This document shows, in pieces, positions 45,555-56,036 of a stretch of DNA of 64,000 bases. The notes below the pieces were generated by a model, which saw nothing but the letters and a program-made list of their open reading frames with translations, was not told where the DNA came from and did not search any database. This stretch comes from Pantoea sp. WMus005. GTDB taxonomy: Bacteria > Pseudomonadota > Gammaproteobacteria > Enterobacterales > Enterobacteriaceae. A program made the translations under genes and the position numbers. Each line of letters starts with the position of its first letter. Positions within the stretch are counted from its first letter, which is position 1. The stretch is from contig NZ_JACBXU010000001.1 in NCBI RefSeq assembly GCF_013415305.1, positions 62,001 through 126,000 on the forward strand, given 5' to 3'.

Positions 45555-46560
45555 AGCCACTCAAGAAAACTCTGCATTACAATCAACAGGTGAACGCCTG
45601 CGACTGGCCCGTGAGCAGATGGGGCTGACGCAGCAGAACGTCGCTGAACGCCTGTGTCTGAAACTCTCTACCGTGCGTGATATCGAGGAAGACAAATCGC
45701 CCGCCGATTTAGCTACCACGTTCCTGCGCGGATATATTCGCTCTTATGCGCGACTGGTGCACATTCCTGAAGAGGAACTGCTGCCGATGATGGCGAAACA
45801 GACCCCGATTCGTTCTTCAAAGATCGAGCCGATGCAAAGTTTCTCTCTGGGCAAACGCCGCAAAAAACGTGACGGCTGGTTGATGATTTTCACCTGGCTG
45901 GTGGTGTTTGTGGTGGTGGGCCTGACTGGCGCCTGGTGGTGGCAGAATCATAAAGCGTCGCAGGATGATCTGGTACCGATGACCGATCAGAGCAGCAGCG
46001 GCAGTGATAACGGACAGTCGATTCCGCTGGGTGAGTCCAGCGGTGACAGCGCGGCACCTGCCGCGCCTGACGAAAGCAATACCACGACCAGCAATAATAG
46101 CGCGACCACTGCGCCAGCGAGTGCGGCTCCGGCCGCCAGCGCCACCAATAATGCAACCCTTTCACAGCCGGATGCTACCAGCAATGCCGTGGTGTCACCG
46201 AGCCAGGCGCCAGTGGAGAATTCAGCGGCTGCACCTGCAGCCACGCATTCCAGTACCAGCCCGGCATCACCGATGCCAGTGGGTGCCGCCGCAGTCAGTG
46301 AACCGGCGGCTGATCCTAACGCGGTGGTCATGACTTTCAACGCCGACTGCTGGCTGGAAGTGAGCGATGCTACCGGCAAAAAACTGTTCAGCGGCATTCA
46401 GCGTAGTGGTGGTAAACTCAGCCTCGCAGGAACGCCTCCGTATCGTCTGAAAATTGGCGCGCCTTCCGCTGTTCAGGTGCAATATCAGAATCAGCCCGTT
46501 GATTTAAGTCGTTTTATCCGTAATAACCAGGTTGCTCGCCTGACGTTGGGTGCGCAATAA
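45544..46560 (+). CDS. rodZ: Cytoskeletal protein RodZ
   Basis: A 338-residue bitopic membrane protein (E. coli 337) that links MreB to the rod cell-wall machinery. An N-terminal Cro-like helix-turn-helix (about residues 15-85) binds MreB, one membrane span follows after the basic [10 protein letters not shown] (about 112-132), then a low-complexity Ser/Thr/Ala/Pro periplasmic linker (about 145-250) and a C-terminal beta domain ([17 protein letters not shown]). It overlaps pilW by 11 bp, implying coupling. Confidence 0.95.
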   Translation: MNTEATQENSALQSTGERLRLAREQMGLTQQNVAERLCLKLSTVRDIEEDKSPADLATTFLRGYIRSYARLVHIPEEELLPMMAKQTPIRSSKIEPMQSFSLGKRRKKRDGWLMIFTWLVVFVVVGLTGAWWWQNHKASQDDLVPMTDQSSSGSDNGQSIPLGESSGDSAAPAAPDESNTTTSNNSATTAPASAAPAASATNNATLSQPDATSNAVVSPSQAPVENSAAAPAATHSSTSPASPMPVGAAAVSEPAADPNAVVMTFNADCWLEVSDATGKKLFSGIQRSGGKLSLAGTPPYRLKIGAPSAVQVQYQNQPVDLSRFIRNNQVARLTLGAQ

Positions 46561-46599
46561 CAGCGTATCGCGTACCGGGCAATTGTGGAGAAGAAAAAT

Positions 46600-47721
46600 A
46601 TGCATAACGAAGCACCCATTATCCGCCGTAAATCCAAACGCATTTACGTCGGCAAGGTGCCGGTCGGTGACGGCGCACCCATCGCTGTTCAGTCGATGAC
46701 CAACACCCGCACCACTGACGTGGAAGCGACGGTAAATCAGATCAGAGCCCTTGAGCGAGTCGGTGTCGACATCGTGCGCATCTCGGTGCCTACCATGGAT
46801 GCCGCAGAAGCATTCAGACTGATCAAACAGCAGGTGAACGTACCGCTGGTTGCAGATATTCATTTTGACTACCGCATCGCCCTGAAAGTCGCCGAGTATG
46901 GCGTCGACTGTCTGCGCATCAATCCTGGTAATATCGGAAACAATGAGCGCATCCGCATGGTGGTCGACTGCGCACGCGACAACAATATTCCCATTCGAAT
47001 TGGCGTGAACGCGGGTTCCCTTGAAAAAGATCTACAGGAAAAGTATGGCGAGCCGACGCCTCAGGCGTTGCTGGAATCTGCCATGCGCCATGTTGATCAT
47101 CTCGACCGCCTTAACTTCGATCAATTCAAAGTCAGCGTAAAAGCCTCTGACGTCTTCCTCGCCGTTGAATCTTATCGCCTGCTGGCGAAACAGATCGAAC
47201 AGCCCCTGCATCTCGGTATCACCGAAGCGGGCGGCGCGCGCGCAGGCGCAGTGAAATCTGCAATTGGTCTGGGCCTGTTACTGTCCGAAGGGATCGGCGA
47301 TACGCTGCGTATTTCGCTGGCGGCCGATCCGGTTGAAGAAGTTAAAGTCGGTTTCGATATCCTGAAATCACTGCGCATTCGCTCTCGTGGAATTAACTTC
47401 ATCGCCTGTCCAACCTGCTCACGTCAGGAGTTTGACGTGATCGGTACGGTCAACGCGCTGGAACAGCGTCTGGAAGACCTGATCACCCCGATGGATGTCT
47501 CCATTATCGGCTGTGTGGTCAACGGACCGGGTGAAGCGACCCTCTCTACACTGGGCGTAACTGGCGGCAGCAAGAAGAGTGGTTTCTACGAGGATGGTGT
47601 GCGTCAGCGCGATCGTCTCGATAACAATGACATGATCGATCAGCTGGAAGCGCGCATTCGTGCGAAAGCGTCGATGCTGGATGCCAGTCGCCGTATTGAT
47701 GTGCAGCATCTGGAAAAATAA
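46600..47721 (+). CDS. ispG: 4-hydroxy-3-methylbut-2-en-1-yl diphosphate synthase
   Basis: A 373-residue [4Fe-4S] enzyme of the MEP isoprenoid pathway that converts MEcPP to HMBPP. The N-terminal TIM barrel contains [12 protein letters not shown]; the cluster ligands are the two Cys of [10 protein letters not shown], the Cys of GCVVNGPGE and the nearby Glu. The start [12 protein letters not shown] is the family N-terminus, with GGAG about eight bases upstream; a longer in-frame start is not conserved. It follows rodZ, as in E. coli. Confidence 0.97.
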   Translation: MHNEAPIIRRKSKRIYVGKVPVGDGAPIAVQSMTNTRTTDVEATVNQIRALERVGVDIVRISVPTMDAAEAFRLIKQQVNVPLVADIHFDYRIALKVAEYGVDCLRINPGNIGNNERIRMVVDCARDNNIPIRIGVNAGSLEKDLQEKYGEPTPQALLESAMRHVDHLDRLNFDQFKVSVKASDVFLAVESYRLLAKQIEQPLHLGITEAGGARAGAVKSAIGLGLLLSEGIGDTLRISLAADPVEEVKVGFDILKSLRIRSRGINFIACPTCSRQEFDVIGTVNALEQRLEDLITPMDVSIIGCVVNGPGEATLSTLGVTGGSKKSGFYEDGVRQRDRLDNNDMIDQLEARIRAKASMLDASRRIDVQHLEK

Positions 47722-47826
47722 TGGCGTACGCGGTCTGCGTGCGTGACTTTTTTGACTGAACCTGTGCGGTTTCATCCTCATAAGGTATGATGCCGGACAG
47801 GTTTTTTTGCATTAAGAGATTTTAAC

Positions 47827-49101
47827 GTGGCGAAGAATATTCAGGCGATTCGCGGGATGAACGACTACCTGCCTGCCGATACTGCCCTCTGGCAACGGAT
47901 TGAAGGCGTTCTCAAGCAGACGCTGGCGAGCTACGGTTACAGCGAAATTCGCTTACCGCTGGTAGAGCAAACCCCACTGTTTAAACGCGCCATTGGTGAA
48001 GTCACCGACGTGGTTGAAAAAGAGATGTATACCTTCGATGACCGCAACGGTGAAAGCCTGACGCTGCGTCCGGAAGGCACGGCTGGCTGCGTGCGAGCCG
48101 GTATCGAACACGGGTTACTCTACAACCAGGAACAGCGCCTGTGGTACATGGGACCAATGTTCCGCTATGAGCGTCCGCAGAAAGGCCGCTATCGTCAGTT
48201 CTATCAGATTGGCGTGGAAGTGTTTGGTCTTCAGGGACCGGACATCGATGCTGAGCTGATTATGCTGAATGCCCGCTGGTGGAAAGCCCTGGGTATCTCG
48301 GGGCACGTTCGCCTGGAACTTAACTCAATCGGTTCGCTGGAAGCCCGTGCTCGCTATCGCGACGCGCTGGTGGCCTTCCTTGAACAGCACAAAGACGTGC
48401 TGGATGAGGATTGCAAACGCCGCATGTACAGCAATCCGATGCGCGTTCTTGACAGTAAAAATCCCGATGTTCAGCAACTGCTGAATGATGCGCCACAGCT
48501 TGGTGACTATCTGGATGACGAATCACGCGAACATTTCAGCGGCCTGTGTGCCCTGCTGGATGATGCCGGGATCAGCTACACCGTCAATCAGCGTCTGGTG
48601 CGCGGTCTGGATTACTACAATCGCACCGTGATTGAGTGGGTCACCGATAGCCTGGGTTCACAGGGCACAGTCTGCGGTGGTGGTCGCTATGATGGTCTGG
48701 TCGAGCAGCTCGGTGGTCGTTCAACACCGGCCGTTGGCTTTGCTATGGGCATGGAGCGTCTGGTGCTGCTGGTTCAGGCGGTTAATCCTGAATTTGAACC
48801 GACGAGCAATGTGGATGTCTATGTTATCGCTTCAGGTCAGGGCGTGCAGTCCGCCGCTATGCAGCTGGCTGAGAAATTGCGTGACGAAGCGCCAGAACTG
48901 AGGCTGATGACCAACTTTGGCGGCGGTAACTTCAAGAAGCAATTTGCCCGTGCTGACAAATGGGGCGCTCGTGTCGCCCTGGTGTTAGGCGAGGATGAAG
49001 TCAAAGCCGGGCAGGTCGTGATTAAAGATCTGCGCCGTGGCGAGCAGCAAACGCTGGATCAGGCAGAGGCTGCTGCTGTATTGCGTACGCTGTTACAGTA
49101 A
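47827..49101 (+). CDS. hisS: Histidyl-tRNA synthetase
   Basis: A 424-residue class II synthetase, E. coli length. Motif 2 ([16 protein letters not shown]), the histidine-specific signatures [15 protein letters not shown] and GGRYDGL, motif 3 (GFAMGMERL) and a C-terminal anticodon-binding domain are all present. The start codon is GTG, as in E. coli. It lies 105 bp after ispG, followed by yfgM-bamB. Confidence 0.98.
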   Translation: MAKNIQAIRGMNDYLPADTALWQRIEGVLKQTLASYGYSEIRLPLVEQTPLFKRAIGEVTDVVEKEMYTFDDRNGESLTLRPEGTAGCVRAGIEHGLLYNQEQRLWYMGPMFRYERPQKGRYRQFYQIGVEVFGLQGPDIDAELIMLNARWWKALGISGHVRLELNSIGSLEARARYRDALVAFLEQHKDVLDEDCKRRMYSNPMRVLDSKNPDVQQLLNDAPQLGDYLDDESREHFSGLCALLDDAGISYTVNQRLVRGLDYYNRTVIEWVTDSLGSQGTVCGGGRYDGLVEQLGGRSTPAVGFAMGMERLVLLVQAVNPEFEPTSNVDVYVIASGQGVQSAAMQLAEKLRDEAPELRLMTNFGGGNFKKQFARADKWGARVALVLGEDEVKAGQVVIKDLRRGEQQTLDQAEAAAVLRTLLQ

Positions 49102-49140
49102 GCGTGACACAGCACCAACCATAGAAAGGAGAGGGATTGC

Positions 49141-49758
49141 GTGGAAGTGTATAGCAATGAGAACGAGCAGACCGACGCGCTGCGCAACTTTTTTGCCAAC
49201 AATGGCAAAGCGTTATCCATTGGCGTAGTGATCGGCATTGCTGCGCTGGGTTGCTGGCGTTACTGGAGCAGTCATCAGGACGATACGGCGAAGTCAGTGT
49301 CTGCGCAGTATCAGCAACTGACCAGCGCCATGCAGGCAGGCAAACCGGAAACGCTGGAAGCGGTAAACCGTTTTGCCAGTGAAAACAGCAATACCTACGG
49401 TGCGCTGGCAGCGATGGATCTGGCGAAGCAGTATGTTGACGCCGGTCAGCTGGATAAGGCTGCGACGTTGCTGCAAAACGGACTGAAAGATACCAAAGAT
49501 GCCAATCTGCAGGCGGTCATTAACCTGCGCCTGGCCCGCATTCTACTGCAACAGAATCAAGCCGATGCGGCGCTTAAAACCCTTGACGGTGTGAAGGGTG
49601 ATGGCTGGACAGCCATTGTAGCCGATATTCGCGGCGAAGCGCTGCTGACCAAAGGCGACAAGCAGGGCGCGCGCGATGCCTGGAGTAAAGGGGTTGAATC
49701 TGACGCCTCTCCGGCATTGAAGCAAATGATGCAGATGAAGATGAATAACTTAAGCTAA
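49141..49758 (+). CDS. yfgM: YfgM, SecYEG-associated periplasmic chaperone
   Basis: A 205-residue bitopic inner-membrane protein (E. coli 206) with one N-terminal span (about residues 22-40) and a periplasmic TPR-like domain. It associates with the Sec translocon and PpiD in periplasmic folding. The start is GTG with GAGAGG eight bases upstream. It lies 39 bp after hisS and 19 bp before bamB. Confidence 0.95.
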   Translation: MEVYSNENEQTDALRNFFANNGKALSIGVVIGIAALGCWRYWSSHQDDTAKSVSAQYQQLTSAMQAGKPETLEAVNRFASENSNTYGALAAMDLAKQYVDAGQLDKAATLLQNGLKDTKDANLQAVINLRLARILLQQNQADAALKTLDGVKGDGWTAIVADIRGEALLTKGDKQGARDAWSKGVESDASPALKQMMQMKMNNLS

Positions 49759-49777
49759 GCCAGTCAAGAGAGAGCGC

Positions 49778-50959
49778 ATGGAATTACGTAAATACCTGCT
49801 GCCGGGACTGATTTCAGTCACTTTGCTCAGCGGTTGTTCGCTGTTTAGCGGCGAAGAAGATGTAGTAAAAATGGCCCCGTTGCCGAAGGTGGAAAATCAG
49901 TTCACGCCACAGAAAGTGTGGAACACCTCGGTAGGCGATGGTGTCGGTGATTTCTACTCAAATCTGCATCCTGCCTGGCAGGACAATACGGTTTACGCCG
50001 CCGACCGCTTTGGTATCGTCAAAGCACTGGATGCCGCAGACGGTAAAGAAAAATGGAAAGCCGATCTCTCTGAGAAAACCGGCTTCTTCTCGAAAAATCG
50101 CTCAGCCATGTTATCGGGTGGCCTGACCGCTGATGGCGATCGGGTTTATGTTGGCAGCGAACGCGGCCAGGTTTATGCCCTTAACAGCAGTGATGGTAGC
50201 CTGGTCTGGCAGACCAAAGTGGCCGGTGAAGCACTGTCGCGTCCGGTGATCAGCGATGGTCTGGTGCTGGTACATACCAGCAACGGTATGTTGCAGGGAC
50301 TGGATCAGAGCAGCGGTGCCGTGAAGTGGAGCGTCAACCTGGATATGCCAGCGTTGTCTCTGCGCGGTGAATCTGCTCCGGCTGTAGCCTTTGGCGGCGC
50401 AATTGTCGGTGGTGACAATGGTCGTGTCAGCGCTGTGGTGCTAAATCAGGGTCAACTTATCTGGCAGCAGCGTATATCTCAGGTTAGTGGTGCAACAGAG
50501 ATTGATCGTCTTAACGATGTCGATACTACCCCGGTTATCGTCAACGGCGTAGTTTACGCGCTGGCGTATAACGGCAATCTGACCGCACTGGATCTGCGTT
50601 CCGGCCAGATTTTGTGGAAACGCGAAATCGGCGGTGTCAAAGATCTGATTGTTGATGCCGGCCGTATCTATCTGGTCGATCAGGACGATCGTGTCATTGC
50701 CCTGAACGCTGACGGCGGTGTTGCTATCTGGCGTCAAAGTGATCTGCTGCATCGTAACCTGACTTCACCGGTGCTCTACAACGGCTACCTGGTGGTCGGC
50801 GACAGCGAAGGTTACCTGCACTGGCTGAATACCACTGATGGTCGTTTTGTCGCCCAGCAGGAACTGGATAGCTCAGGCTTCCAGACCGAGCCGGTGGTCG
50901 CCAGCGATAAGCTGCTGATCCAGTCGAAAGATGGTGAGGTTTATGCGATTACCCGTTAA
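49778..50959 (+). CDS. bamB: Outer-membrane assembly lipoprotein BamB
   Basis: A 393-residue lipoprotein of the BAM complex that inserts beta-barrel proteins in the outer membrane. Signal peptide with lipobox LLSGC (Cys20), then an eight-bladed beta-propeller built of PQQ-like repeats (for example VYALNSSDGSLVWQTKV and LTALDLRSGQILWKREI). Close behind yfgM; a terminator follows at 50996. Confidence 0.97.
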   Translation: MELRKYLLPGLISVTLLSGCSLFSGEEDVVKMAPLPKVENQFTPQKVWNTSVGDGVGDFYSNLHPAWQDNTVYAADRFGIVKALDAADGKEKWKADLSEKTGFFSKNRSAMLSGGLTADGDRVYVGSERGQVYALNSSDGSLVWQTKVAGEALSRPVISDGLVLVHTSNGMLQGLDQSSGAVKWSVNLDMPALSLRGESAPAVAFGGAIVGGDNGRVSAVVLNQGQLIWQQRISQVSGATEIDRLNDVDTTPVIVNGVVYALAYNGNLTALDLRSGQILWKREIGGVKDLIVDAGRIYLVDQDDRVIALNADGGVAIWRQSDLLHRNLTSPVLYNGYLVVGDSEGYLHWLNTTDGRFVAQQELDSSGFQTEPVVASDKLLIQSKDGEVYAITR

Positions 50960-50995
50960 CGGGTAAACGTCTGGCAGGTGAAATCCTCCGCTCCG

Positions 50996-51031
50996 ACGGC
51001 TCCTGATTTAATCAGGGGCCGTTTCGTTTTT
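50996..51031 (+). terminator. bamB terminator
   Basis: ACGGCTCCTGA pairs with TCAGGGGCCGT (one T-G wobble) around TTTAA, followed by TTCGTTTTT, between bamB and der. Confidence 0.82.
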
Positions 51032-51062
51032 AGTCAGGCATGGTATTCTTTGCGCCTTAAGC

Positions 51063-51091
51063 CTGAACTTAACGGCCAGAGCCGTTATAAT
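51063..51091 (+). promoter_or_regulatory. der promoter candidate
   Basis: A TATAAT -10 box at 51086-51091 lies 17 bp after CTGAAC, placed after the bamB terminator and 42 bp before der. The -35 is weak. Confidence 0.55.
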
Positions 51092-51133
51092 CACGCCATT
51101 CGGGCGATTAATTATTTATTGAGGCATTTTGTT

Positions 51134-52624
51134 ATGGTACCTGTGGTCGCGCTGGTTGGGCGTCCCAATGTGGGAAAATCTACGCTATTCAACCGTTTAA
51201 CACGCACACGTGATGCGCTGGTAGCGGATTTTCCTGGACTGACTCGCGATCGCAAATATGGTCGCGCCGAAGTGGAAGGGCGCGAATTTATTGTTATTGA
51301 TACCGGTGGTATCGACGGCTCCGAAGAGGGTGTCGAAACGCGGATGGCCGAGCAGTCACTGCTGGCGATTGAAGAAGCCGACGTTGTGCTGTTTATGGTC
51401 GATGCACGTGCAGGCCTGATGGCCGCCGATCTGCAAATCGCTAAGCATCTGCGTTCCCGTCAGAAAGCGACCTTCCTGGTGGCAAATAAAACTGACGGGA
51501 TGGATCCGGATCAGGCGGTAGTCGACTTCTATTCACTGGGCCTGGGTGAAATCCACGCCATTGCGGCATCGCATGGTCGTGGCGTGAGCAGCCTGATAGA
51601 AGAGGCACTGCTACCGTGGATGGACAAAGTTGAGGCGGTCGAGCTCACTGAAGAAGAAGAGAACGAGGCTTACTGGGCTGCGCTTGAAGCTGACGAGATT
51701 GCTGAGCAGGAAGCTGCAGAGGAAGAAGAAAACTTCGACCCGACGGGCTTGCCAATCAAACTGGCGATCGTTGGCCGTCCTAACGTAGGTAAGTCAACGC
51801 TTACCAACCGCATTCTCGGTGAAGACCGCGTGGTGGTCTACGATATGCCGGGCACCACCCGCGACAGCATCTACATCCCGATGGAGCGCGATGGACGTGA
51901 ATACGTTCTGATCGACACCGCCGGTGTGCGTAAGCGTGCCAAAATCTCTGACACCGTTGAGAAATTCTCGGTAATCAAGACACTGCAGGCGATTGAAGAT
52001 GCCAACGTGGTGATGCTGGTGATTGATGCTCACGCCGGTATTTCCGATCAGGATCTCTCGCTGCTTGGCTTCATTCTCAACAGTGGTCGTTCGCTGGTGA
52101 TTGTGGTTAACAAGTGGGATGGCCTGTCGCAGGAAGTGCGTGATGAAGTGAAAGAGACGCTGGACTACCGTCTGGGCTTTATCGATTTCGCCCGCATCCA
52201 CTTTATCTCTGCGCTGCACGGCAGCGGCGTCGGTAACCTGTTTGAATCAATCACTGAGGCCTATGACTGTTCGACGAAGCGCGTAAACACTTCGCTGCTG
52301 ACCCGCATCATGAACATGGCCGCAGACGATCACCAGCCACCGCTGGTGCGCAGTCGTCGCGTTAAACTTAAATACGCGCATGCCGGTGGTTATAACCCGC
52401 CGATTGTGGTGATCCACGGTAATCAGGTTAAGGATCTGCCCGATTCTTACAAACGCTACCTGATGAACTATTTCCGTAAATCACTCAACGTAATGGGAAC
52501 GCCAATCCGCATTCAGTTCAAAGAGGGTGATAACCCTTATGAAGGCAAACGTAACCTGCTGACGCCAACGCAGCAGCGTAAACGTAAGCGTCTGCTTGCG
52601 CATATGAAAAAGAATAAGCGTTAA
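51134..52624 (+). CDS. der: GTPase Der (EngA)
   Basis: A 496-residue essential GTPase for 50S assembly with two tandem G domains, each with its own GRPNVGKST (near residues 8-16 and 213-221), DTGG/DTAG and NK.D motifs. An acidic linker lies between them, and a C-terminal KH-like domain has a basic tail. The ATG at 51134 ([12 protein letters not shown]) is the conserved start, with GAGG nine bases upstream; the longer open frame crosses the terminator and promoter. Confidence 0.97.
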   Translation: MVPVVALVGRPNVGKSTLFNRLTRTRDALVADFPGLTRDRKYGRAEVEGREFIVIDTGGIDGSEEGVETRMAEQSLLAIEEADVVLFMVDARAGLMAADLQIAKHLRSRQKATFLVANKTDGMDPDQAVVDFYSLGLGEIHAIAASHGRGVSSLIEEALLPWMDKVEAVELTEEEENEAYWAALEADEIAEQEAAEEEENFDPTGLPIKLAIVGRPNVGKSTLTNRILGEDRVVVYDMPGTTRDSIYIPMERDGREYVLIDTAGVRKRAKISDTVEKFSVIKTLQAIEDANVVMLVIDAHAGISDQDLSLLGFILNSGRSLVIVVNKWDGLSQEVRDEVKETLDYRLGFIDFARIHFISALHGSGVGNLFESITEAYDCSTKRVNTSLLTRIMNMAADDHQPPLVRSRRVKLKYAHAGGYNPPIVVIHGNQVKDLPDSYKRYLMNYFRKSLNVMGTPIRIQFKEGDNPYEGKRNLLTPTQQRKRKRLLAHMKKNKR

Positions 52625-52630
52625 GAAAAT

Positions 52631-52656
52631 GAGGGCCATCTGGCCCTCTTTTTTTT
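52631..52656 (+). terminator. der terminator
   Basis: GAGGGCC/GGCCCTC stem with ATCT loop followed by eight T's, 7 bp after der. Confidence 0.92.
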
Positions 52657-52687
52657 GCTCTGAACTTATCAGAGCAGGGAGAGAATC

Positions 52688-52909
52688 ATGAATGTGATAT
52701 GTGAAAAATGTCAGCAACCGCTGACGCTCAGTGCCGGTGAATTTATCTGCTGTACCTGTGGTGCGCATTACCCCGCGCAACCCTGCTGTCCCGAATGTCA
52801 CCAGCCGCTTGAGGTGTTAAAAGCCTGCGGTGCAGTGGACTATTTTTGCCGGAACGGACATGGCCTGATCTCTCGCAAGCGCATTCTTTTCCAGCCGCCA
52901 GATCACTGA
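52688..52909 (+). CDS. yfgJ: YfgJ, small zinc-ribbon protein
   Basis: A 73-residue protein with four cysteine pairs or near-pairs (CEKC, CCTCG, CCPEC and the final C...GHG), a tandem zinc-ribbon fold. It matches E. coli YfgJ over the C-terminal LEVLKACGAVDYFC.NGHGLIS.KR block. Function unknown. GGGAGAG upstream supports the ATG. Confidence 0.92.
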   Translation: MNVICEKCQQPLTLSAGEFICCTCGAHYPAQPCCPECHQPLEVLKACGAVDYFCRNGHGLISRKRILFQPPDH

Positions 52910-53011
52910 TTCCGCTTTCAGCTACGCTCAATCTGCCTGAGAATCCCTGGCGACGCCTGACTCTTTTTGTAGCAAAAATGCTATTGCGCCGTAACAAATC
53001 GGTTGGATATG

Positions 53012-53041
53012 TTCACTCTGTAACGTACCAGGTGGTACAAT
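53012..53041 (+). promoter_or_regulatory. gcd promoter with palindromic operator candidate
   Basis: The 312 bp between yfgJ and gcd hold TTCACT (53012-53017) and TACAAT (53036-53041) with an 18-bp spacer. A perfect palindrome GTACCA-GG-TGGTAC (53025-53038) covers the spacer and enters the -10 box, a position suited to repression. The remaining roughly 180 bp would be an untranslated leader; no gene is seen there. Confidence 0.6.
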
Positions 53042-53221
53042 CCTGCCGCGTCGTGGGAGGGGTCAGCCACATCTATGCTCTTCCGGCCTGTAGATTCTCA
53101 CGGACGCGGGCTTGTTTATATTCGATTTGAAACCGAGCGATGCTCTGCGCGCACCTGTTATCGCGCCGGAGTCCGGATGGCACCTGTCCGGGCGCTCTGT
53201 TTATTCAGGAGAGTAAGAGTT

Positions 53222-55663
53222 ATGGCTGAAACATCCTCCCGTTCCGGAAAGGGGCTGGGAATAGCATCCGTGCTGCTCGGACTGGTGCTGCTTGCCACCG
53301 GTCTGTTTTTTGCAATCGGCGGCGGTAAACTGGTTGCCCTGGGCGGCAGTTGGTACTTTTTAATTGCGGGTATCGTGACTGTCCTCGCCGCTATTCAGTT
53401 CTTCCGTCGCAAATCATCGGCAGTGGTCCTGTTCCTGCTGGTCTTTATCGGCACCCTAATCTGGTCGCTGTTTGATGCGGGTCTGGAGTTCTGGCCACTG
53501 GTTTCACGCCTGATGGTACCAGCCGGACTGATGGTGCTGGCTTTCCTGATCTGGCCTTCACTGCGTAAGCACGAAGGTAAGCACTCACTGGCAAAACCTT
53601 CATACGTCTTCTCTGCGCTGCTGGCGGCAGGGATGGTCTTTACGCTGGTGCAGATGTTCCAGCCACATCCTACCGTTGCAGCCACCGGCTCAGAACTGCC
53701 ATTAATCCCGGTAGATAAAGCGAAACAGCAGAAAAACTGGGATAACTACGGTAACACTCCGCAAGGCAGTCGCTTTGTGGCGCTGGACCAAATCACCCGC
53801 GATAACGTGAAAGATCTGCAGGTCGCCTGGACCTTCCGCACTGGTGATACGCCTGTCAGCCCGACGGGTAACGGTGCAGAAGATCAGCAGACGCCATTGC
53901 AGATTGGCAACACCCTTTATCTCTGTACGCCGCACAACAACGTTATCGCCGTTGAAGCCAACAGCGGTAAGCAGATCTGGAAACGTGAAATTAATGCCAA
54001 AGCCGAAGTCTGGCCGCGCTGCCGTGGTCTGGCTTACTTCGACGCAACCAAACCACTGCAACAGCCGGATAAGCCGGGATCGGTTCCGGTGACTGCCGCT
54101 GTACTGCCAGCCGGTGACAGCTGTCAGCGTCGTATTCTGATGAACACCATCGATGCGCGTCTGATTGCGATCAACGCCGATAACGGTGAGTTTTGTGAAA
54201 ACTTTGGCGATCATGGCATTGTTGATCTCAAAGCAGGCATGGGGCAGGCACCGGATCCGCAATATCAGCTGACTTCCGCGCCAACGCTGGCCGGCACTAC
54301 GGTCGTAGTGGGTGGCCGTGTCGCGGATAACGTGCAGACGGATATGCCGGGTGGTGTGTTGCGAGGCTTCGACGTTATTACCGGTAAGATGCGCTGGGCG
54401 TTTGACCCAGGCAATGTTGACCCGAATGCGATTCTGATGCCGGGTAAAGATTATACCCGCAGTACGCCGAACTCCTGGGCACCGATGTCTTACGATCCAT
54501 CAATGAACACCGTGTTCATTCCGATGGGCAGTTCGTCAGTTGACCTGTGGGGTGCGAACCGTACCGAACTGGATCACAAATATGGCGCATCCGTGCTGGC
54601 GCTGGATGCCACCACCGGTAAAGAGAAGTGGGTCTATCAGACCGTGCATAACGATCTGTGGGACTTTGACCTGCCGATGCAGCCAGGCCTGATCGACTTC
54701 CCGCAAAAAGATGGCAGCACCACACCTGCGGTCGTGATTGGCGGCAAAACTGGCATGATCTTCGTGCTTGACCGTATGACCGGCAAGCCGCTGACCAAAG
54801 TCGAAGAACTGCCGATGCCGCAGGGTCATATTCCGAACGAGCAGTACACCAAAACACAGCCACACTCTACCGGTATGCCGCAGATTGGTAACCAGACGCT
54901 GAAAGAGTCTGACATGTGGGGTGCAACGCCATTTGATCAACTGGCCTGCCGCATTGGTTTTAAATCGATGCGCTATGACGGCCTGTTCACCGTGCCGGAC
55001 ACAGATAAGTCTCTGAGCTTCCCGGGTTCGCTGGGCGGTATGAACTGGGGCAGCATGTCTATCGATCCGAACAACCACCTGTTGTTCGTTAATGACATGC
55101 GTCTGGGTCTGTGGGTTCAGATGATCCCGGCGGATACCAGTAAAACGGCGCGTGGAAGCAATGGCGGTGAAGCGATCAACACCGGTATGGGTGCCGTTCC
55201 GCTGAAAGGCACGCCCTATGCAGTGAATAAAAACCGCTTTATGTCTCCGCTGGGCATTCCTTGTCAGAAACCGCCATTTGGTACGCTGTCGGCGATTGAC
55301 CTGAAAACGCAGAAAATCGTCTGGCAGGTGCCGGTCGGTACTGTGCAGGATACCGGTCCATTCGGCATCAAGATGCGCATGAAAATGCCAATTGGTATGC
55401 CAACGCTGGGGGGTACACTGGCAACGCAGGGTGGCCTGGTGTTCATCGCCGGTACACAGGATTACTACCTGCGCGCCTTTGACTCTTCAACCGGTAAAGA
55501 AGTGTGGAAAGCACGTCTGCCCGTTGGCAGTCAGGGCGGTCCGATGAGCTACGTCTCACCGAAAGATGGTAAGCAGTACATTCTGATCTCTGCAGGTGGT
55601 GCACGTCAGTCACCGGACCGCGGTGATTACGTGATTGCTTACGCGCTGCCAGACAGCAAGTAA
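53222..55663 (+). CDS. gcd: Membrane-bound PQQ-dependent dehydrogenase, glucose dehydrogenase type
   Basis: An 813-residue quinoprotein (E. coli Gcd 796). Five N-terminal membrane spans within residues 13-150 anchor it and bind ubiquinone; the periplasmic eight-bladed propeller binds PQQ and metal. The catalytic Asp478 in TVHNDLWDFDLP corresponds to E. coli Asp466. It oxidises aldoses to lactones and feeds electrons to quinone; in soil bacteria this acidifies the surroundings and solubilises phosphate. Substrate could also be quinate or shikimate, since the families are close. ATG at 53222 with AGGAG ten bases upstream. No pqq genes in the window. Confidence 0.88.
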   Translation: MAETSSRSGKGLGIASVLLGLVLLATGLFFAIGGGKLVALGGSWYFLIAGIVTVLAAIQFFRRKSSAVVLFLLVFIGTLIWSLFDAGLEFWPLVSRLMVPAGLMVLAFLIWPSLRKHEGKHSLAKPSYVFSALLAAGMVFTLVQMFQPHPTVAATGSELPLIPVDKAKQQKNWDNYGNTPQGSRFVALDQITRDNVKDLQVAWTFRTGDTPVSPTGNGAEDQQTPLQIGNTLYLCTPHNNVIAVEANSGKQIWKREINAKAEVWPRCRGLAYFDATKPLQQPDKPGSVPVTAAVLPAGDSCQRRILMNTIDARLIAINADNGEFCENFGDHGIVDLKAGMGQAPDPQYQLTSAPTLAGTTVVVGGRVADNVQTDMPGGVLRGFDVITGKMRWAFDPGNVDPNAILMPGKDYTRSTPNSWAPMSYDPSMNTVFIPMGSSSVDLWGANRTELDHKYGASVLALDATTGKEKWVYQTVHNDLWDFDLPMQPGLIDFPQKDGSTTPAVVIGGKTGMIFVLDRMTGKPLTKVEELPMPQGHIPNEQYTKTQPHSTGMPQIGNQTLKESDMWGATPFDQLACRIGFKSMRYDGLFTVPDTDKSLSFPGSLGGMNWGSMSIDPNNHLLFVNDMRLGLWVQMIPADTSKTARGSNGGEAINTGMGAVPLKGTPYAVNKNRFMSPLGIPCQKPPFGTLSAIDLKTQKIVWQVPVGTVQDTGPFGIKMRMKMPIGMPTLGGTLATQGGLVFIAGTQDYYLRAFDSSTGKEVWKARLPVGSQGGPMSYVSPKDGKQYILISAGGARQSPDRGDYVIAYALPDSK

Positions 55664-55675
55664 CAACGTATAAGG

Positions 55676-55705
55676 AAAAGGGCCGACATTGTCGGCCCTT
55701 TTTTT
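55676..55705. terminator. Bidirectional terminator after gcd
   Basis: AAAAGGGCCGAC/GTCGGCCCTTTT stem with ATT loop and a T7 run; A/T tracts on both sides also suit the convergent inhibitor gene. Confidence 0.92.
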
Positions 55706-56036
55706 ATTTGCCGTCGCGCCACAGCGCCTTCAACTCGGGCGGCGCAACCTGTTCCGGAATCAGCAGCACAATGGTGCCCACCTCGCGGCGGGTGGCATAT
55801 TGAATCTGGATACGGAAATAACGTTGATCGCCACTGCCCACCTGCGCGGCTTTATCCTCGGGTTCGCCCAGCGGCATTGCCTGCTCCAGCGCATGGCAGA
55901 CACGCTGTTTTTCTGTCGCCGGCAACTCGCCTAGCATAAAGCGACGTTCGGCGCGTAGCCCCGGGATAAAGGCCATGCCGCCTTCACGTGCGACGATGAT
56001 GGTGGCATCATCGGTGAGTTCGGGCAGGTCACTCAT
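55704..56036 (-). CDS. Emfourin-like protealysin inhibitor
   Basis: A 110-residue cytosolic protein with no signal peptide, rich in short beta strands (TIIVAREGGMAFIPGL, RYFRIQIQYATRREVGTIVLLIPE). Its start overlaps the stop of the protease gene upstream as ATGA, so both come from one transcript. In Serratia proteamaculans the gene next to protealysin encodes emfourin, a tight inhibitor of that protease. This gene has the same size, order and overlap. The call rests mainly on context plus general sequence resemblance. Confidence 0.82.
   Translation of the reverse strand: MSDLPELTDDATIIVAREGGMAFIPGLRAERRFMLGELPATEKQRVCHALEQAMPLGEPEDKAAQVGSGDQRYFRIQIQYATRREVGTIVLLIPEQVAPPELKALWRDGK

Noticed and set aside
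50978..51133. N-terminal extension of der by 52 codons
   Set aside because: It contains the bamB terminator and the der promoter; the conserved Der start is at 51134.
53075..53221. N-terminal extension of the gcd-type dehydrogenase
   Set aside because: The extra residues are unlike the family, and a good Shine-Dalgarno precedes 53222.
53222..55663. Methanol or alcohol dehydrogenase as an alternative identity
   Set aside because: Five N-terminal membrane spans and the HNDLWD region match membrane-bound glucose/quinate-type enzymes, not soluble periplasmic alcohol dehydrogenases.
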